A DNA stretch of 64,000 nucleotides from Hyphomonadaceae bacterium UBA1849 (GTDB lineage Bacteria > Pseudomonadota > Alphaproteobacteria > Caulobacterales > Hyphomonadaceae), in the NCBI GenBank assembly GCA_002338565.1, contig DDIN01000005.1, forward strand, positions 9,057-73,056, written 5' to 3'. How positions within the stretch are numbered: position 1 is the stretch's first letter; the number at the start of each line of letters is the position of its first letter. Below, one piece after another: positions 1-7,963 of this stretch. The notes beneath the pieces were generated by a model, which was not told where the DNA came from, did not search any database, and saw only the letters and a program-made list of their open reading frames with translations. A program made the position numbers and the translations under genes.

Positions 1-411
1 TCAGTTGATGGCTGGAAAACCTACCATGTCGGCGAGCTCGGCGTCTGGGTGCATAACGTTTGTATTGATGACATACCGTTTTTCAATCCTAGCCGCCTCC
101 GCCCAGAGCAAACGGATGCAGTTCTTGATACGCTCGGAAATATTAAAAATGGAACACGTCCCCATGGACCGACACGCACGAACTGGGCGGATCCGTTCGA
201 TAACAGAGAAGGGTTCCTTCCAACAAAGATAGATGGCAAAATTGTCGAATATTCAGAATACCGCGTTGCGGCTGCGCCTTTTGAACAAACGGGCGGCGGC
301 ACGCACAGAATTGTCATGGGGGGAACGACCAATGGCAGTTACTACTTTTATACGACAACTCACTATGGGACTGACGGGACCGCGCGACGTGCGTTTTGGA
401 GAATAAAATGA
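1..411 (+). CDS. Polymorphic toxin C-terminus: end of HINT domain plus barnase-like RNase (5' truncated by window)
   Basis: The frame is open from base 1, so this is the tail of a larger gene. The first codons read TYHVGELGVWVHN, the usual end of a pretoxin HINT autoproteolytic domain. The following domain resembles microbial RNases of the barnase family: it has FDNREGFLPTK (barnase has F-NREG-LP-K), then EYSEYRV, THRIV and TTTHYGT. By alignment from memory, the Glu, Arg and His in these last three motifs match barnase E73, R87 and H102. The Arg matching barnase R83 is not evident. Inference: a secreted or contact-delivered RNase toxin tip. The stop codon overlaps the start of the next gene (ATGA), as expected for a toxin-immunity pair. 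The delivery module lies outside the window. Confidence 0.78.
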   Translation, partial: SVDGWKTYHVGELGVWVHNVCIDDIPFFNPSRLRPEQTDAVLDTLGNIKNGTRPHGPTRTNWADPFDNREGFLPTKIDGKIVEYSEYRVAAAPFEQTGGGTHRIVMGGTTNGSYYFYTTTHYGTDGTARRAFWRIK

Positions 412-842
412 CGACTTATGTGCATCTCGACGCCAATGAAAGCGACCTATTAGATCCGAACCTAAATCCTGAAATTCGCATCATTACTTTGGATTACAGG
501 GAACAAAACGTCGATGTGGGTGATGTGCAAGTAGCTATAGCCATGCACTTCCCGACCGATGAATATCCAACGCTGAAATTCAGAGATACCCCACTATTTA
601 AAGATATCGTTTCTGAGTGGATGCTGGAAAATTGGGGTGAAAGGCTTTCTGTCTTAGTGGTTCAGATATTGTTTTCTGAATCGAACTGTCGGCAGGAAAT
701 TGACTTACTGCATGATGTCGCGGCTTCATTCGAGGCAGCAATCAAATCAGCTCAATTTCGCCGGATGGAACTCGAACAGTATAACGGTGTGGCGAGGGCA
801 AATTCCTTTTTCAGGCTCGATATGTACGTGTTCTCAGACTGA
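408..842 (+). CDS. Candidate immunity protein for the barnase-like toxin
   Basis: Encodes 144 residues from ATG at 408, which overlaps the toxin stop (ATGA), with GGAGA just upstream at 398-402. An upstream in-frame TTG at 396 is possible but lies inside the toxin frame and is less likely. The protein is acidic, with no signal peptide or membrane segment, consistent with a cytoplasmic inhibitor. I do not recognise the family. It is longer than barstar (about 90 residues) and shows no obvious barstar pattern. The immunity role is inferred only from overlap and position behind a toxin tip. Its AT-rich codon use (ata, tta, aaa) differs from the housekeeping genes downstream, as is common in toxin cassettes. 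Confidence 0.7.
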   Translation: MTTYVHLDANESDLLDPNLNPEIRIITLDYREQNVDVGDVQVAIAMHFPTDEYPTLKFRDTPLFKDIVSEWMLENWGERLSVLVVQILFSESNCRQEIDLLHDVAASFEAAIKSAQFRRMELEQYNGVARANSFFRLDMYVFSD

Positions 843-900
843 ATTTTATACTGGAGAATTAGTTTCTGCTTGTGCATCGCGAAGCGGTGCTCTGCAGACA

Positions 901-980
901 CGGGACCTGATCGTGGGAAACTGCATGTTTCGGGTCCCGGATCAGCAGTGCATCATTATGATGCTGCACAGCATCCGGGA
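901..980. repeat. REP-like palindromic intergenic element
   Basis: Two nested inverted repeats lie between the immunity gene and xseA. CGGGACC at 901-907 pairs with GGTCCCG at 933-939. GCATCAT at 950-956 pairs with ATGATGC at 958-964. The flanking text (CCCGGATCAGCAGTGC and CAGCATCCGGGATGAC) is further partly symmetric. The layout fits a dispersed REP-type element; genome copy number cannot be seen here. The segment to 1060 also carries CTTCGCTCGTCCGCTCC, similar to text in the in-gene repeat near 14.8 kb. Confidence 0.5.
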
Positions 981-1084
981 TGACATGCGTTCGTGCTTCG
1001 CTCGTCCGCTCCTTCTTTCCGGGAGAGCAGTGGAGCCGCGCCATCCCCTCTTTGCGACTCAGTCAGTCATGCTAATGAACGTGT

Positions 1085-2662
1085 ATGAGCGACTTTTTTC
1101 CTTCCGACCGTCCCGCGTCTGCCAATCTTCCCGAGCTGTCCGTTTCTGAGCTTGCGGGTTCCATCAAGCGAACCATTGAGACGACATATGATCGTGTCCG
1201 TGTGCGTGGTGAACTCGGCCGCGTAACGATTGCAAAGTCCGGTCACATGTATGCCGACCTTAAGGACGATAAGGCAGTCATCAATACGATCATGTGGAAG
1301 GGCAGCGTGTCGCGCCTGCCGTTCCGGCCTGAGGAGGGTTTGGAAGTCGTTGCGGAGGGGAAGCTGTCGACCTATCCGGGGCGCTCCAACTACCAGCTGA
1401 TCGCAGATACGATGAACCCTGCCGGCGCCGGGGCGCTCATGGCCTTGCTGGAAGAACGTAAGAAGAAACTCGCTGCCGAGGGCTTGTTCGAAACATCTCG
1501 CAAACAGCCTCTCCCGTATTTCCCGAAGGTGATAGGCGTTGTGACGAGCCCGACCGGCGCGGTCATTCGTGATATTCTCCACCGGATATCCGACCGGTTT
1601 CCGGTTCATGTGCTTGTCTGGCCCGCGCTTGTGCAGGGCGACAGAGCGGCTCAGCAGATCACGGCGGGCATTGAAGGGTTTAACGCGCTCGCGCTGGATG
1701 GCCCCGTGCCGCGCCCTGACGTGATTATCGTGGCGCGCGGAGGTGGTTCAATCGAGGACCTCTGGCCATTCAATGAAGAGATCGTCGTTCGCGCAGCAGT
1801 GGCCTCGCAGATCCCGCTCATCTCAGCGGTCGGGCATGAAACAGACACCACGCTGATCGACTATGCTTCAGATCGGCGGGCGCCGACGCCAACAGGCGCG
1901 GCTGAGATTGCTGTTCCGGTACGGTCCGAGCTTGTGCAGACGGTTACGGCCTATGGCGAACGCCTCATGCGCGGTCTCACACAGACCTCCCGGCGTAGCG
2001 AAAGAGAGCTGACGGCAGTGGCTGCGCGCCTGCCGCGCCCTACGGCGTTGCTGGAATCCCGTCAGCAACGGTTTGACTATGCCGAGGGGCGTCTTACCCA
2101 GTCGTTGCAGGCTGCCCTTCTGAAAAAGCGGTCCATGTTCGATCAGACGGGGCCGCGTCTGCGTCCGAAAACGCTGGAGACCAGCCTGCGTGTGCTGGAT
2201 GATCGTGTCAGTCAGGCGTCCAGGCGCCTCACGGCGGGCCTGACACGACAGGCAGCGCTCGGTGAAAGCCGGCTCGCAACTGTGTCCAAGCGATTGTCAC
2301 TGCGCGGAGACGCGCTGCTGCGTGAAACGAAAGATACGGGCGAAGTCCAGCAGGCCGCGGACCGTATGGCGCGTGCGTTTGACCGGCAGGCGTCACGTCT
2401 TGAGGAGCGCTTGTCCCGAGCGGGTAATATGCTTGAGGCTCTGTCCTATCAGGCAACGTTGAAGCGTGGCTATGCCGTCGTGAAGACCGCCGACGGTCAG
2501 CTGGTCAGAGATACGGCTTCTGCGCGCGCGGCTCAACGCATGACGGTCCAGTTTGCTGATGGTGATGTTGATGTCACGACGCAGACAGACGGCGCGCCTC
2601 CGGCGTCACCAAAACCGAAAAAAGCCGTGCCGCCTAAGGGCGTGCAAGGGTCTCTCTTCTAG
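1085..2662 (+). CDS. xseA: Exodeoxyribonuclease VII large subunit
   Basis: Encodes 525 residues. XseA is the catalytic subunit of exonuclease VII, which degrades single-stranded DNA to short oligonucleotides together with XseB (not in this window). The N-terminal part holds the OB-fold (VRVRGELGRVTIAKSGHMYADLKDD). The central catalytic domain has VIGVVTSPTGAVIRDIL, the glycine-rich VARGGGSIEDLWPFNEE and SAVGHETDTTLIDYASD, all typical of the family. A long helical region follows and the C-terminus has LKRGYAVV. The proline/lysine-rich end (KPKKAVPPKG) is a common tail. Start chosen at ATG 1085. It sits alone, followed by a hairpin at 2686-2730. Confidence 0.97.
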   Translation: MSDFFPSDRPASANLPELSVSELAGSIKRTIETTYDRVRVRGELGRVTIAKSGHMYADLKDDKAVINTIMWKGSVSRLPFRPEEGLEVVAEGKLSTYPGRSNYQLIADTMNPAGAGALMALLEERKKKLAAEGLFETSRKQPLPYFPKVIGVVTSPTGAVIRDILHRISDRFPVHVLVWPALVQGDRAAQQITAGIEGFNALALDGPVPRPDVIIVARGGGSIEDLWPFNEEIVVRAAVASQIPLISAVGHETDTTLIDYASDRRAPTPTGAAEIAVPVRSELVQTVTAYGERLMRGLTQTSRRSERELTAVAARLPRPTALLESRQQRFDYAEGRLTQSLQAALLKKRSMFDQTGPRLRPKTLETSLRVLDDRVSQASRRLTAGLTRQAALGESRLATVSKRLSLRGDALLRETKDTGEVQQAADRMARAFDRQASRLEERLSRAGNMLEALSYQATLKRGYAVVKTADGQLVRDTASARAAQRMTVQFADGDVDVTTQTDGAPPASPKPKKAVPPKGVQGSLF

Positions 2663-2685
2663 CGTCTAATCTGAGGGTCGAAAGG

Positions 2686-2730
2686 GCGACCGTCTCTCGG
2701 TCGGGGGGGGGAGGAAACAGAGACGGTCGC
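2686..2730 (+). terminator. Strong hairpin after xseA (possible terminator)
   Basis: GCGACCGTCTCT at 2686-2697 pairs perfectly with AGAGACGGTCGC at 2719-2730, a 12-bp stem with a G-rich loop. No T-run follows, so it is not a classic intrinsic terminator; it may protect mRNA ends or act with Rho. Confidence 0.5.
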
Positions 2731-3086
2731 CTGAACCGGGACGTGTGGGGGAGGGAGGGGGATACGCACGTCCAGGACCACTTCGTCTTTCGACACTACC
2801 TATTTCACATGGATAGATTGAAAGAAGGTTAATAAAACTGCCGTTTTTGTTTATACTTACATTTTGTCTTTCGATAATTTTGCTATCGAAAAATTGGAAT
2901 TATAGGTAGTTCGTCTGCATTTTGTTCAAAACGACGATACTTTATTACTGCACAGTTAAAATTGGTTCATTTTGCGGACCTGTCAAAGTTCAGGTCGAAA
3001 TTGTTCACAAGAAATATTCTTAGTTGTTTCGTCTGGCCTCGCGGCCTTCCTCAACTGCATTTGGTTTGATTTAGTGCTTAGTCAAA
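2731..3086. other. AT-rich intergenic stretch with small hairpins, no gene seen
   Basis: No coding frame with a ribosome binding site was found between xseA and the chemoreceptor. Two short perfect inverted repeats are present: TTTCGATA 2869-2876 with TATCGAAA 2884-2891, and GACCTG 2977-2982 with CAGGTC 2991-2996. The first could be an operator or a processed RNA element; nothing in the sequence decides this. Confidence 0.4.
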
Positions 3087-3121
3087 TAAAAAGCCTCCGG
3101 CCAAAAACGCTGGCCGGAGGC
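3087..3121 (-). terminator. Intrinsic terminator of the chemoreceptor gene
   Basis: GCCTCCGGCCA at 3093-3103 pairs with TGGCCGGAGGC at 3111-3121. Read on the minus strand the stem is followed by a T-rich run (GGCTTTTTATTT), placed just after the stop of the minus-strand gene. Confidence 0.88.
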
Positions 3122-3155
3122 AAAACGCATCGTCTTACTTTTGGGAGGGGGCGAA

Positions 3156-4505
3156 TTAAGACGCGCGAATATGGGCGAGGAAGTCGTTCACCTGACCCTG
3201 CAGGGTGGTGGCCTGACGTCCAAGGTCTGCCGATGCCTGAACGACCTGTTCGGAAACATTCTTCGTGCTTTCGGCGCTGCGGGAGACCTCTTCAATTGAG
3301 TCGCTGACAGACCGTGCACCGACCGCAGCCTCACGTGTATTGCGTGCAATCTCGCGGGTGGAAGACGTCTGCTCTTCGATGGCTGCGTTGATGGACAGCG
3401 ACACCGAGTTCACTTCCGTGATCGAGGCCTGAATGGATGCAATCGCGCTCACGGCGCTATTGGTCGTATCCAGCATTTCCTGAATGTGACGGCTGATCTC
3501 TTCGGTTGCTTTGGCAGTTTCGTTCGCGAGTGTCTTCACTTCGGACGCGACGACTGCAAAGCCTTTGCCCGCTTCACCGGCGCGCGCGCTTTCAATTGTA
3601 GCGTTGAGAGCCAGGAGGTTCGTCTGCGCTGCGATGTCGGAAATCAGGGATACGACTTCGCTCACCTTGTCGGCAGATGCTGAAAGGCGCTGGATTGTCT
3701 GGTTTGCCTCATCAGCCGTTGTTGCGCTGCTTGCGGTGACCTTGGTCGCTTCTGCAGAGCGTTCTGCGATTTCGCCAACTGCATTGCCGAGCTCTTCGGT
3801 CGAACGGGATGCCGCTTCAACGCCGTTGGACGCCTGAAGAATGGAGGCTGAAAGATCTGCTGAGCGCGAATAGGTGCTCTCGGCGATTTCGGTCATCTGA
3901 CGCGAATTCGCTTCCAGCTCGACGGCAGCAGCAGACACGATGCCTGATACAGCCTGAACTTCCTTTTCGAACAGATCGGCCATATCGAGCGTTTTTTGCT
4001 GGGCTTCCTGACGACGAACTTCGTTAAAGAAGTGAATGGCCAGATCCATGTCGAGCATTGCTGCACGAATGAAAGCGCTCTGCATCATATTGAGCTTGGC
4101 ATAGTCGATTGTCAGCTTGCGCTTGTTGACGAATTTGGCTCCGAGACGACGCAGTGTCTCATCTACCAGGAAGGTATAGCCTGCCAGATAGAATTGCGGT
4201 TCGAGGCCAATGCGCGCATGTACCGTGCCAATGGTTTGGACGGATTTGATATACTCAGGAGAGAAGTCTCCCGTGAGGATCACTTTCCAGTGGCGGAATT
4301 GTGCGTTCGCCGCAAAGTCCAGTCGTTCTTTAGAGTCGAAAAAGCGTTCGATCTCAGGATACTTTGCCACGTGAGCGTAAAAGTCGCGCAGCACGTCCGG
4401 AAGAATGTCTTCAAGCGGCGCTCGCAGTTCTCGCAGCGTTGTTATTGTTTCGAGGTCAAGTCTCTGAAAATTGAGACGGGATGACAAATCGGTTGATGTG
4501 CTCAC
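3156..4505 (-). CDS. Globin-coupled methyl-accepting chemotaxis protein
   Basis: Encodes 449 residues, soluble (no membrane segment). The N-terminal about 165 residues form a protoglobin sensor; His96 in TVHARIGLEPQFYLAGY fits the proximal haem ligand. The rest is an MCP signalling domain with the highly conserved hairpin tip DIAAQTNLLALNATIESARAG and KGFAVVASEVKTLA. Family knowledge (HemAT-type sensors) points to oxygen or another diatomic gas controlling CheA activity. GTG start at 4505, preceded on the minus strand by a GGGGG run. No che genes are nearby, so it acts as an orphan receptor feeding a distant pathway. Confidence 0.93.
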   Translation of the reverse strand: MSTSTDLSSRLNFQRLDLETITTLRELRAPLEDILPDVLRDFYAHVAKYPEIERFFDSKERLDFAANAQFRHWKVILTGDFSPEYIKSVQTIGTVHARIGLEPQFYLAGYTFLVDETLRRLGAKFVNKRKLTIDYAKLNMMQSAFIRAAMLDMDLAIHFFNEVRRQEAQQKTLDMADLFEKEVQAVSGIVSAAAVELEANSRQMTEIAESTYSRSADLSASILQASNGVEAASRSTEELGNAVGEIAERSAEATKVTASSATTADEANQTIQRLSASADKVSEVVSLISDIAAQTNLLALNATIESARAGEAGKGFAVVASEVKTLANETAKATEEISRHIQEMLDTTNSAVSAIASIQASITEVNSVSLSINAAIEEQTSSTREIARNTREAAVGARSVSDSIEEVSRSAESTKNVSEQVVQASADLGRQATTLQGQVNDFLAHIRAS

Positions 4506-4888
4506 GAGAAAACCCCCGCGGTAAAATTATTAAAATATGTGTCCCCTGAATTTACCGGATGAGTCCTTCAGGTTGTGAAAAATATACGATCTCTTAGTTA
4601 CTAAATCCCTATTTTTAGTAGGTCATTGGATGTGGAAGTAATTACCGTCGTTTTATTTATCGCTCTAAAATGTAGGTCGAACGCTACTTGGCCTTTCCTA
4701 ACAAATTATCTACCCAAGGTGGTTTTCTGAAATTTTCTATGAAATTTTTCTATTTTTTTATCGGCCGACACAGCGTAACGGAATGGAAGGCCGCCGATGA
4801 AAATTGAAGCAAAAATGCAATTGCGTCGCTCTGACCTCTCGCGTTTCGGAATAAGTCACGTTAAACCGACGCAAAACAGGAGTTTGTT
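4506..4888. other. AT-rich intergenic region, likely holds promoters
   Basis: No convincing gene. It contains the inverted repeat TACTAAA 4599-4605 with TTTAGTA 4614-4620 upstream of the minus-strand chemoreceptor, and long T-rich tracts around 4730-4765. A frame starting at 4797 (MKIEAKMQL...) overlaps the next small gene out of frame and has no support. Confidence 0.4.
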
Positions 4889-4969
4889 ATGTACGCATTT
4901 GTTGCTCTCGGTCTGGCTTTCGGTGTTTTCGCGCTTCTGAACCTGATCGACATGAAGCGCCTCGACTAG
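4889..4969 (+). CDS. 26-residue small membrane protein
   Basis: ATG at 4889 is preceded by CAGGAG (4878-4883) at good spacing and encodes MYAFVALGLAFGVFALLNLI followed by DMKRLD. This is one hydrophobic segment of about 20 residues with a short charged C-terminal end, so a single-pass inner membrane protein is predicted. It lies 16 bp before the antiporter gene and may be co-transcribed with it. No family is recognised. The good Shine-Dalgarno and the clean membrane-protein composition are the only evidence. Confidence 0.6.
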   Translation: MYAFVALGLAFGVFALLNLIDMKRLD

Positions 4970-4985
4970 GTCAGCTTCTAACTGA

Positions 4986-6020
4986 ATGCTTTTTGATTTC
5001 GGGCTACTCGTAGCGGGGCTGGTTTTTCTGGTCTTCGCAGGGGATTTTCTTGTGCGCGGCGCCGTTGCCGTCGCGCTGCGCCTTGGCGTGTCTCACATTC
5101 TGGCGAGTGTGTTCATCGTCGGCTTCGGCAGCTCAGCCCCCGAAATGCTTGTCGCGATTGAGTCGACATTAAAAGGCGCGCCGGGTGTTGCCACAGGCAA
5201 TATTATTGGCTCGAACATCGCCAACATCTTTCTCGTGTTGGGTATCCCGGCGCTCATCATGCCGATGACGACCAGGGGAACGGGCCTGAAGCGTGCTGTT
5301 ACCGTGACAGCGCTCGCGACTGCGGCCTGGCTCACGGCTACGGCGACCGTAGGGCTGATTCCAGCTGTTGGCATCGGCTTTCTGGTCGGGCTCGGTCTTT
5401 ATATTCTGGCTGCACTTATTTTTCCTCCAGGTGGCAACCCGGAGGAGCTGATTGCAGACGAAGTTGTAGAGCCGTTCCCGGGCTGGGTGCGAACAGCACT
5501 CTTTATCGCACTGGGTGTCGTCGGTCTGCCCGCTGGCGCTCATTTTGCTATTGAGGGCGCGACCGGGCTGGCCACAACCTTCGGCGTAGGTGACGAACTC
5601 ATCGCGCTGACGCTTCTCGCAGTTGGCACGTCTCTGCCTGAGTTCGCGGCATCCATGGCGGCGGCGTTCCGTAAGCAGGCGGATGTCGTACTGGGCAATG
5701 TCGCAGGGTCGGTCATGTTCAACATTCTGGCCGCGGGCGGTATTATCGCGCTTCTCGGGCCTGTTGAGCTGCCGCCAATCTTCTTCGAGCTCGATCACTG
5801 GTTCCTCGGCGTATCGATGGGCATGTTCCTGCTTTGCGTGCTTTCAGGACGTCGTATGGGCTGGCTGACCGGTATTTTCTTCGTTCTCTGTTATGCGGCT
5901 TATATGTTCGGACTGAACCATTTCTATCTGCTGGGGCAGGGTTGGGATACGGTTCTTGTTGAAGCGGACAGACTGTGGAGCATGCTTTGGAACTCTCTCA
6001 CGCAAATCGGGCGCTCGTAA
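4986..6020 (+). CDS. Calcium/sodium antiporter, CaCA family
   Basis: Encodes 344 residues with about ten membrane segments. The two inverted alpha repeats that form the ion path are visible: FGSSAPEMLVAIES with GNIIGSNIANIFLVLG in the first half, and VGTSLPEFAASMAAAF with LGNVAGSVMFNILAAGG in the second. This matches YrbG-type K+-dependent Na+/Ca2+ exchangers of the inner membrane. The end overlaps the following SDR gene by 46 bp, suggesting one transcript. Start at ATG 4986, 16 bp after a small membrane protein gene; the ribosome binding site is weak. Confidence 0.92.
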   Translation: MLFDFGLLVAGLVFLVFAGDFLVRGAVAVALRLGVSHILASVFIVGFGSSAPEMLVAIESTLKGAPGVATGNIIGSNIANIFLVLGIPALIMPMTTRGTGLKRAVTVTALATAAWLTATATVGLIPAVGIGFLVGLGLYILAALIFPPGGNPEELIADEVVEPFPGWVRTALFIALGVVGLPAGAHFAIEGATGLATTFGVGDELIALTLLAVGTSLPEFAASMAAAFRKQADVVLGNVAGSVMFNILAAGGIIALLGPVELPPIFFELDHWFLGVSMGMFLLCVLSGRRMGWLTGIFFVLCYAAYMFGLNHFYLLGQGWDTVLVEADRLWSMLWNSLTQIGRS

Positions 6021-6757
6021 CCGGCGCTGGACAACGCCTTGGACAGGCTATTGCTGTTGCCCTGGGTGAGCGCGGCTATCGCGTCGCCATTCATTATCGC
6101 AGCTCGAAAGAGGGCGCCGAGGCGACAGCGAAAGCCGTGCGCGACGCCGGAGGTGTAGCAGAGCTCGTTCAGGCTGATCTGGCAGACGAAGATGACACGG
6201 CGCGTCTGGTTGAAGCATCGGCCGATGCGCTTGGCGGGCATTTGGGGCTTCTGATCAATAACGCCTCCACCTTCGAAGACGACGATATTCTGACGCACAC
6301 ACGGGGCAATTGGGACTTCCATATGGACGTCAATTTGCGTGCGCCCATACTGCTTTCTCAGAAATTTGCAGGCATGCTGGGCAAGGAGCAGCGCGGTGTC
6401 ATCATCAATATGATTGATCAGCGCGTCTGGAAGCTGAACCCGAGCTTTTTTACGTACACGCTTTCCAAGTCTGCGCTCTGGAGCGCAACAAAAACTCTAG
6501 CGCAGGGGCTCGCGCCTAGTATCCGTGTGAATGGTATTGGCCCGGGGCCGACGCTGAAAAATGAGTTTCAGTCCGATGACGAGTTTCAAAAAGAAGTTGA
6601 GGCGACACTGACGCAACGCGGCGCCAATCCGGACGAAATCTTAAAGGCGGTTCGTTTCCTTATCGATGCGGATGCTGTCACGGGACAAATGATTGCTGTT
6701 GATGGTGGTCAGCATCTCATCTGGCAGACACCCGACGTCGTCGACACAATTGATTAA
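5975..6757 (+). CDS. SDR family oxidoreductase, pteridine-reductase-like
   Basis: Encodes 260 residues with the classical short-chain dehydrogenase layout: nucleotide-binding TGAGQRLG near residues 16-23, NNAS about residue 97, the catalytic Tyr-x-x-x-Lys in YTLSK, and a C-terminal GQMIAVDGGQHL. The RLG variant and the VAIHYRSS segment recall FolM/pteridine reductase-like members that reduce dihydromonapterin or dihydrofolate, so a pterin substrate is a reasonable guess. GTG start at 5975 lies inside the antiporter gene; TTG at 5987 is an alternative. It is followed 11 bp later by the aldolase-like gene. Confidence 0.88.
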   Translation: MEHALELSHANRALVTGAGQRLGQAIAVALGERGYRVAIHYRSSKEGAEATAKAVRDAGGVAELVQADLADEDDTARLVEASADALGGHLGLLINNASTFEDDDILTHTRGNWDFHMDVNLRAPILLSQKFAGMLGKEQRGVIINMIDQRVWKLNPSFFTYTLSKSALWSATKTLAQGLAPSIRVNGIGPGPTLKNEFQSDDEFQKEVEATLTQRGANPDEILKAVRFLIDADAVTGQMIAVDGGQHLIWQTPDVVDTID

Positions 6758-6768
6758 AGGTACACAAA

Positions 6769-7797
6769 GTGGATTTTTCGTCTGATACGTCCGCGCCGGC
6801 GCATCCGCAGATTATTGAAGCGCTGGACCGGGTAAATTCCGGCACGCAGCCGAGCTATGGGGCGGATAGCGAAACGCTGAAGCTGAAGGCGGCGCTTGCA
6901 GAGCGGTTCGAGACCGATGTGGAGGTGCTTCCTGTTGCGTCCGGGACTGCAGCGAATGCGTTGGCTTTATCCATTGTCTGCGGTTCTATGGAGAGCGTGA
7001 TCTGCCATCGCGAAGCGCATATTGAGCGTGACGAGCGAGGCGCGCCGGAATTCTTCACTGGCGGTGGTAAATTGCATTTGTGCGGCGGCGATCATGCGAA
7101 GCTGGCCCCTGATGAAGTGGAATCCGTGTGTGCGGGCATTCAGCGCGGATTTGTTCATGAAACGCCGCCTGCCGCGTTGTCGCTTACGAACCTGACTGAG
7201 TCTGGCGCGCGCTATAGTGCTGATGAGACGGCTGCGCTCGCGCAGATCGCACACAATGCAGAACTCAAAGTGCATCTGGACGGTGCGCGATTTGCCAATG
7301 CGCTGGTGTCCGGTGAGGAAACGCCTGCGGCGCTGAGCTGGAAGGCGGGGGTCGATCTCATGTCGTTCGGCTTCACCAAAAACGGCGCGCTTGGCTGTGA
7401 GCTAATTGTTCTCTTCAACGATATGATCGAGCGCTTTCCGCAGCTTCAGGCGCGTGCAAAACGGGCGGGGCACTTGCCACCAAAAATGCGGTATCTGTCA
7501 GCTCAGGCGCTGGCCATGCTGGAAGGCGATCTCTGGCTGAGTTCTGCGCGCATCGCCAATGCAAAAGCGCAAGCCGTTGCGGAGATTCTGACGGCCGAAG
7601 CAGGGGCGCGTCTGGCGCATCCGGTCGATGGTAATGAGGTATTTGCTCATATGCCGCTTGAAGTGTTCGAGCGCCTCCTGTCACAAGGGCTTCGTGCCTA
7701 TAAGTGGATTGATGGATCTGTGCGTTTCGTTTGCCACTGGAATACGTCTCAAAAGGACGTGGATGACCTTGCCGCGGCATGTCGTCAGCTTACATAA
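6769..7797 (+). CDS. Threonine-aldolase-like PLP enzyme (beta-eliminating lyase family)
   Basis: Encodes 342 residues from GTG 6769. The fold-type I PLP pattern is clear: FSSDTSAPAHPQI at the N-terminus, the PLP-contact stretch SGTAANALAL, the aspartate of HLDGARFANAL, and the Schiff-base lysine in SFGFTKNGALGCE. This matches low-specificity L-threonine aldolases, which split threonine or allo-threonine to glycine and acetaldehyde. The actual substrate may be another beta-hydroxy amino acid. It follows the SDR gene closely, so the CaCA-SDR-aldolase set may be one transcript. Confidence 0.88.
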   Translation: MDFSSDTSAPAHPQIIEALDRVNSGTQPSYGADSETLKLKAALAERFETDVEVLPVASGTAANALALSIVCGSMESVICHREAHIERDERGAPEFFTGGGKLHLCGGDHAKLAPDEVESVCAGIQRGFVHETPPAALSLTNLTESGARYSADETAALAQIAHNAELKVHLDGARFANALVSGEETPAALSWKAGVDLMSFGFTKNGALGCELIVLFNDMIERFPQLQARAKRAGHLPPKMRYLSAQALAMLEGDLWLSSARIANAKAQAVAEILTAEAGARLAHPVDGNEVFAHMPLEVFERLLSQGLRAYKWIDGSVRFVCHWNTSQKDVDDLAAACRQLT

Positions 7798-7798
7798 A

Positions 7799-7810
7799 TG
7801 AACATGTTTA
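7799..7810. promoter_or_regulatory. Near-palindrome upstream of the TetR gene (candidate operator)
   Basis: TGAACATGTTTA is symmetric at 10 of 12 positions around AACATGTT. It lies about 150 bp before the TetR-type gene in an AT-rich stretch, a reasonable place for autoregulation. No experimental or comparative support. Confidence 0.3.
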
Positions 7811-7963
7811 TTAAAATGTAACTTCCGATTGTGTAAGGTCGGAGGAATGCAAGCCTGTGAGGCCAGTTGGCGCGTAAATTCGACGGAAATTTTCTTTCCA
7901 TACGTGTTGGTCTTATTGCAGGCTGAAGAAAAAAATACGATTCTGCGGAAGGCATATAAGCCG

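Noticed and set aside
4797..4940. Small frame MKIEAKMQL...
   Set aside because: Overlaps the better supported 26-residue gene out of frame; mixed composition without a family pattern.
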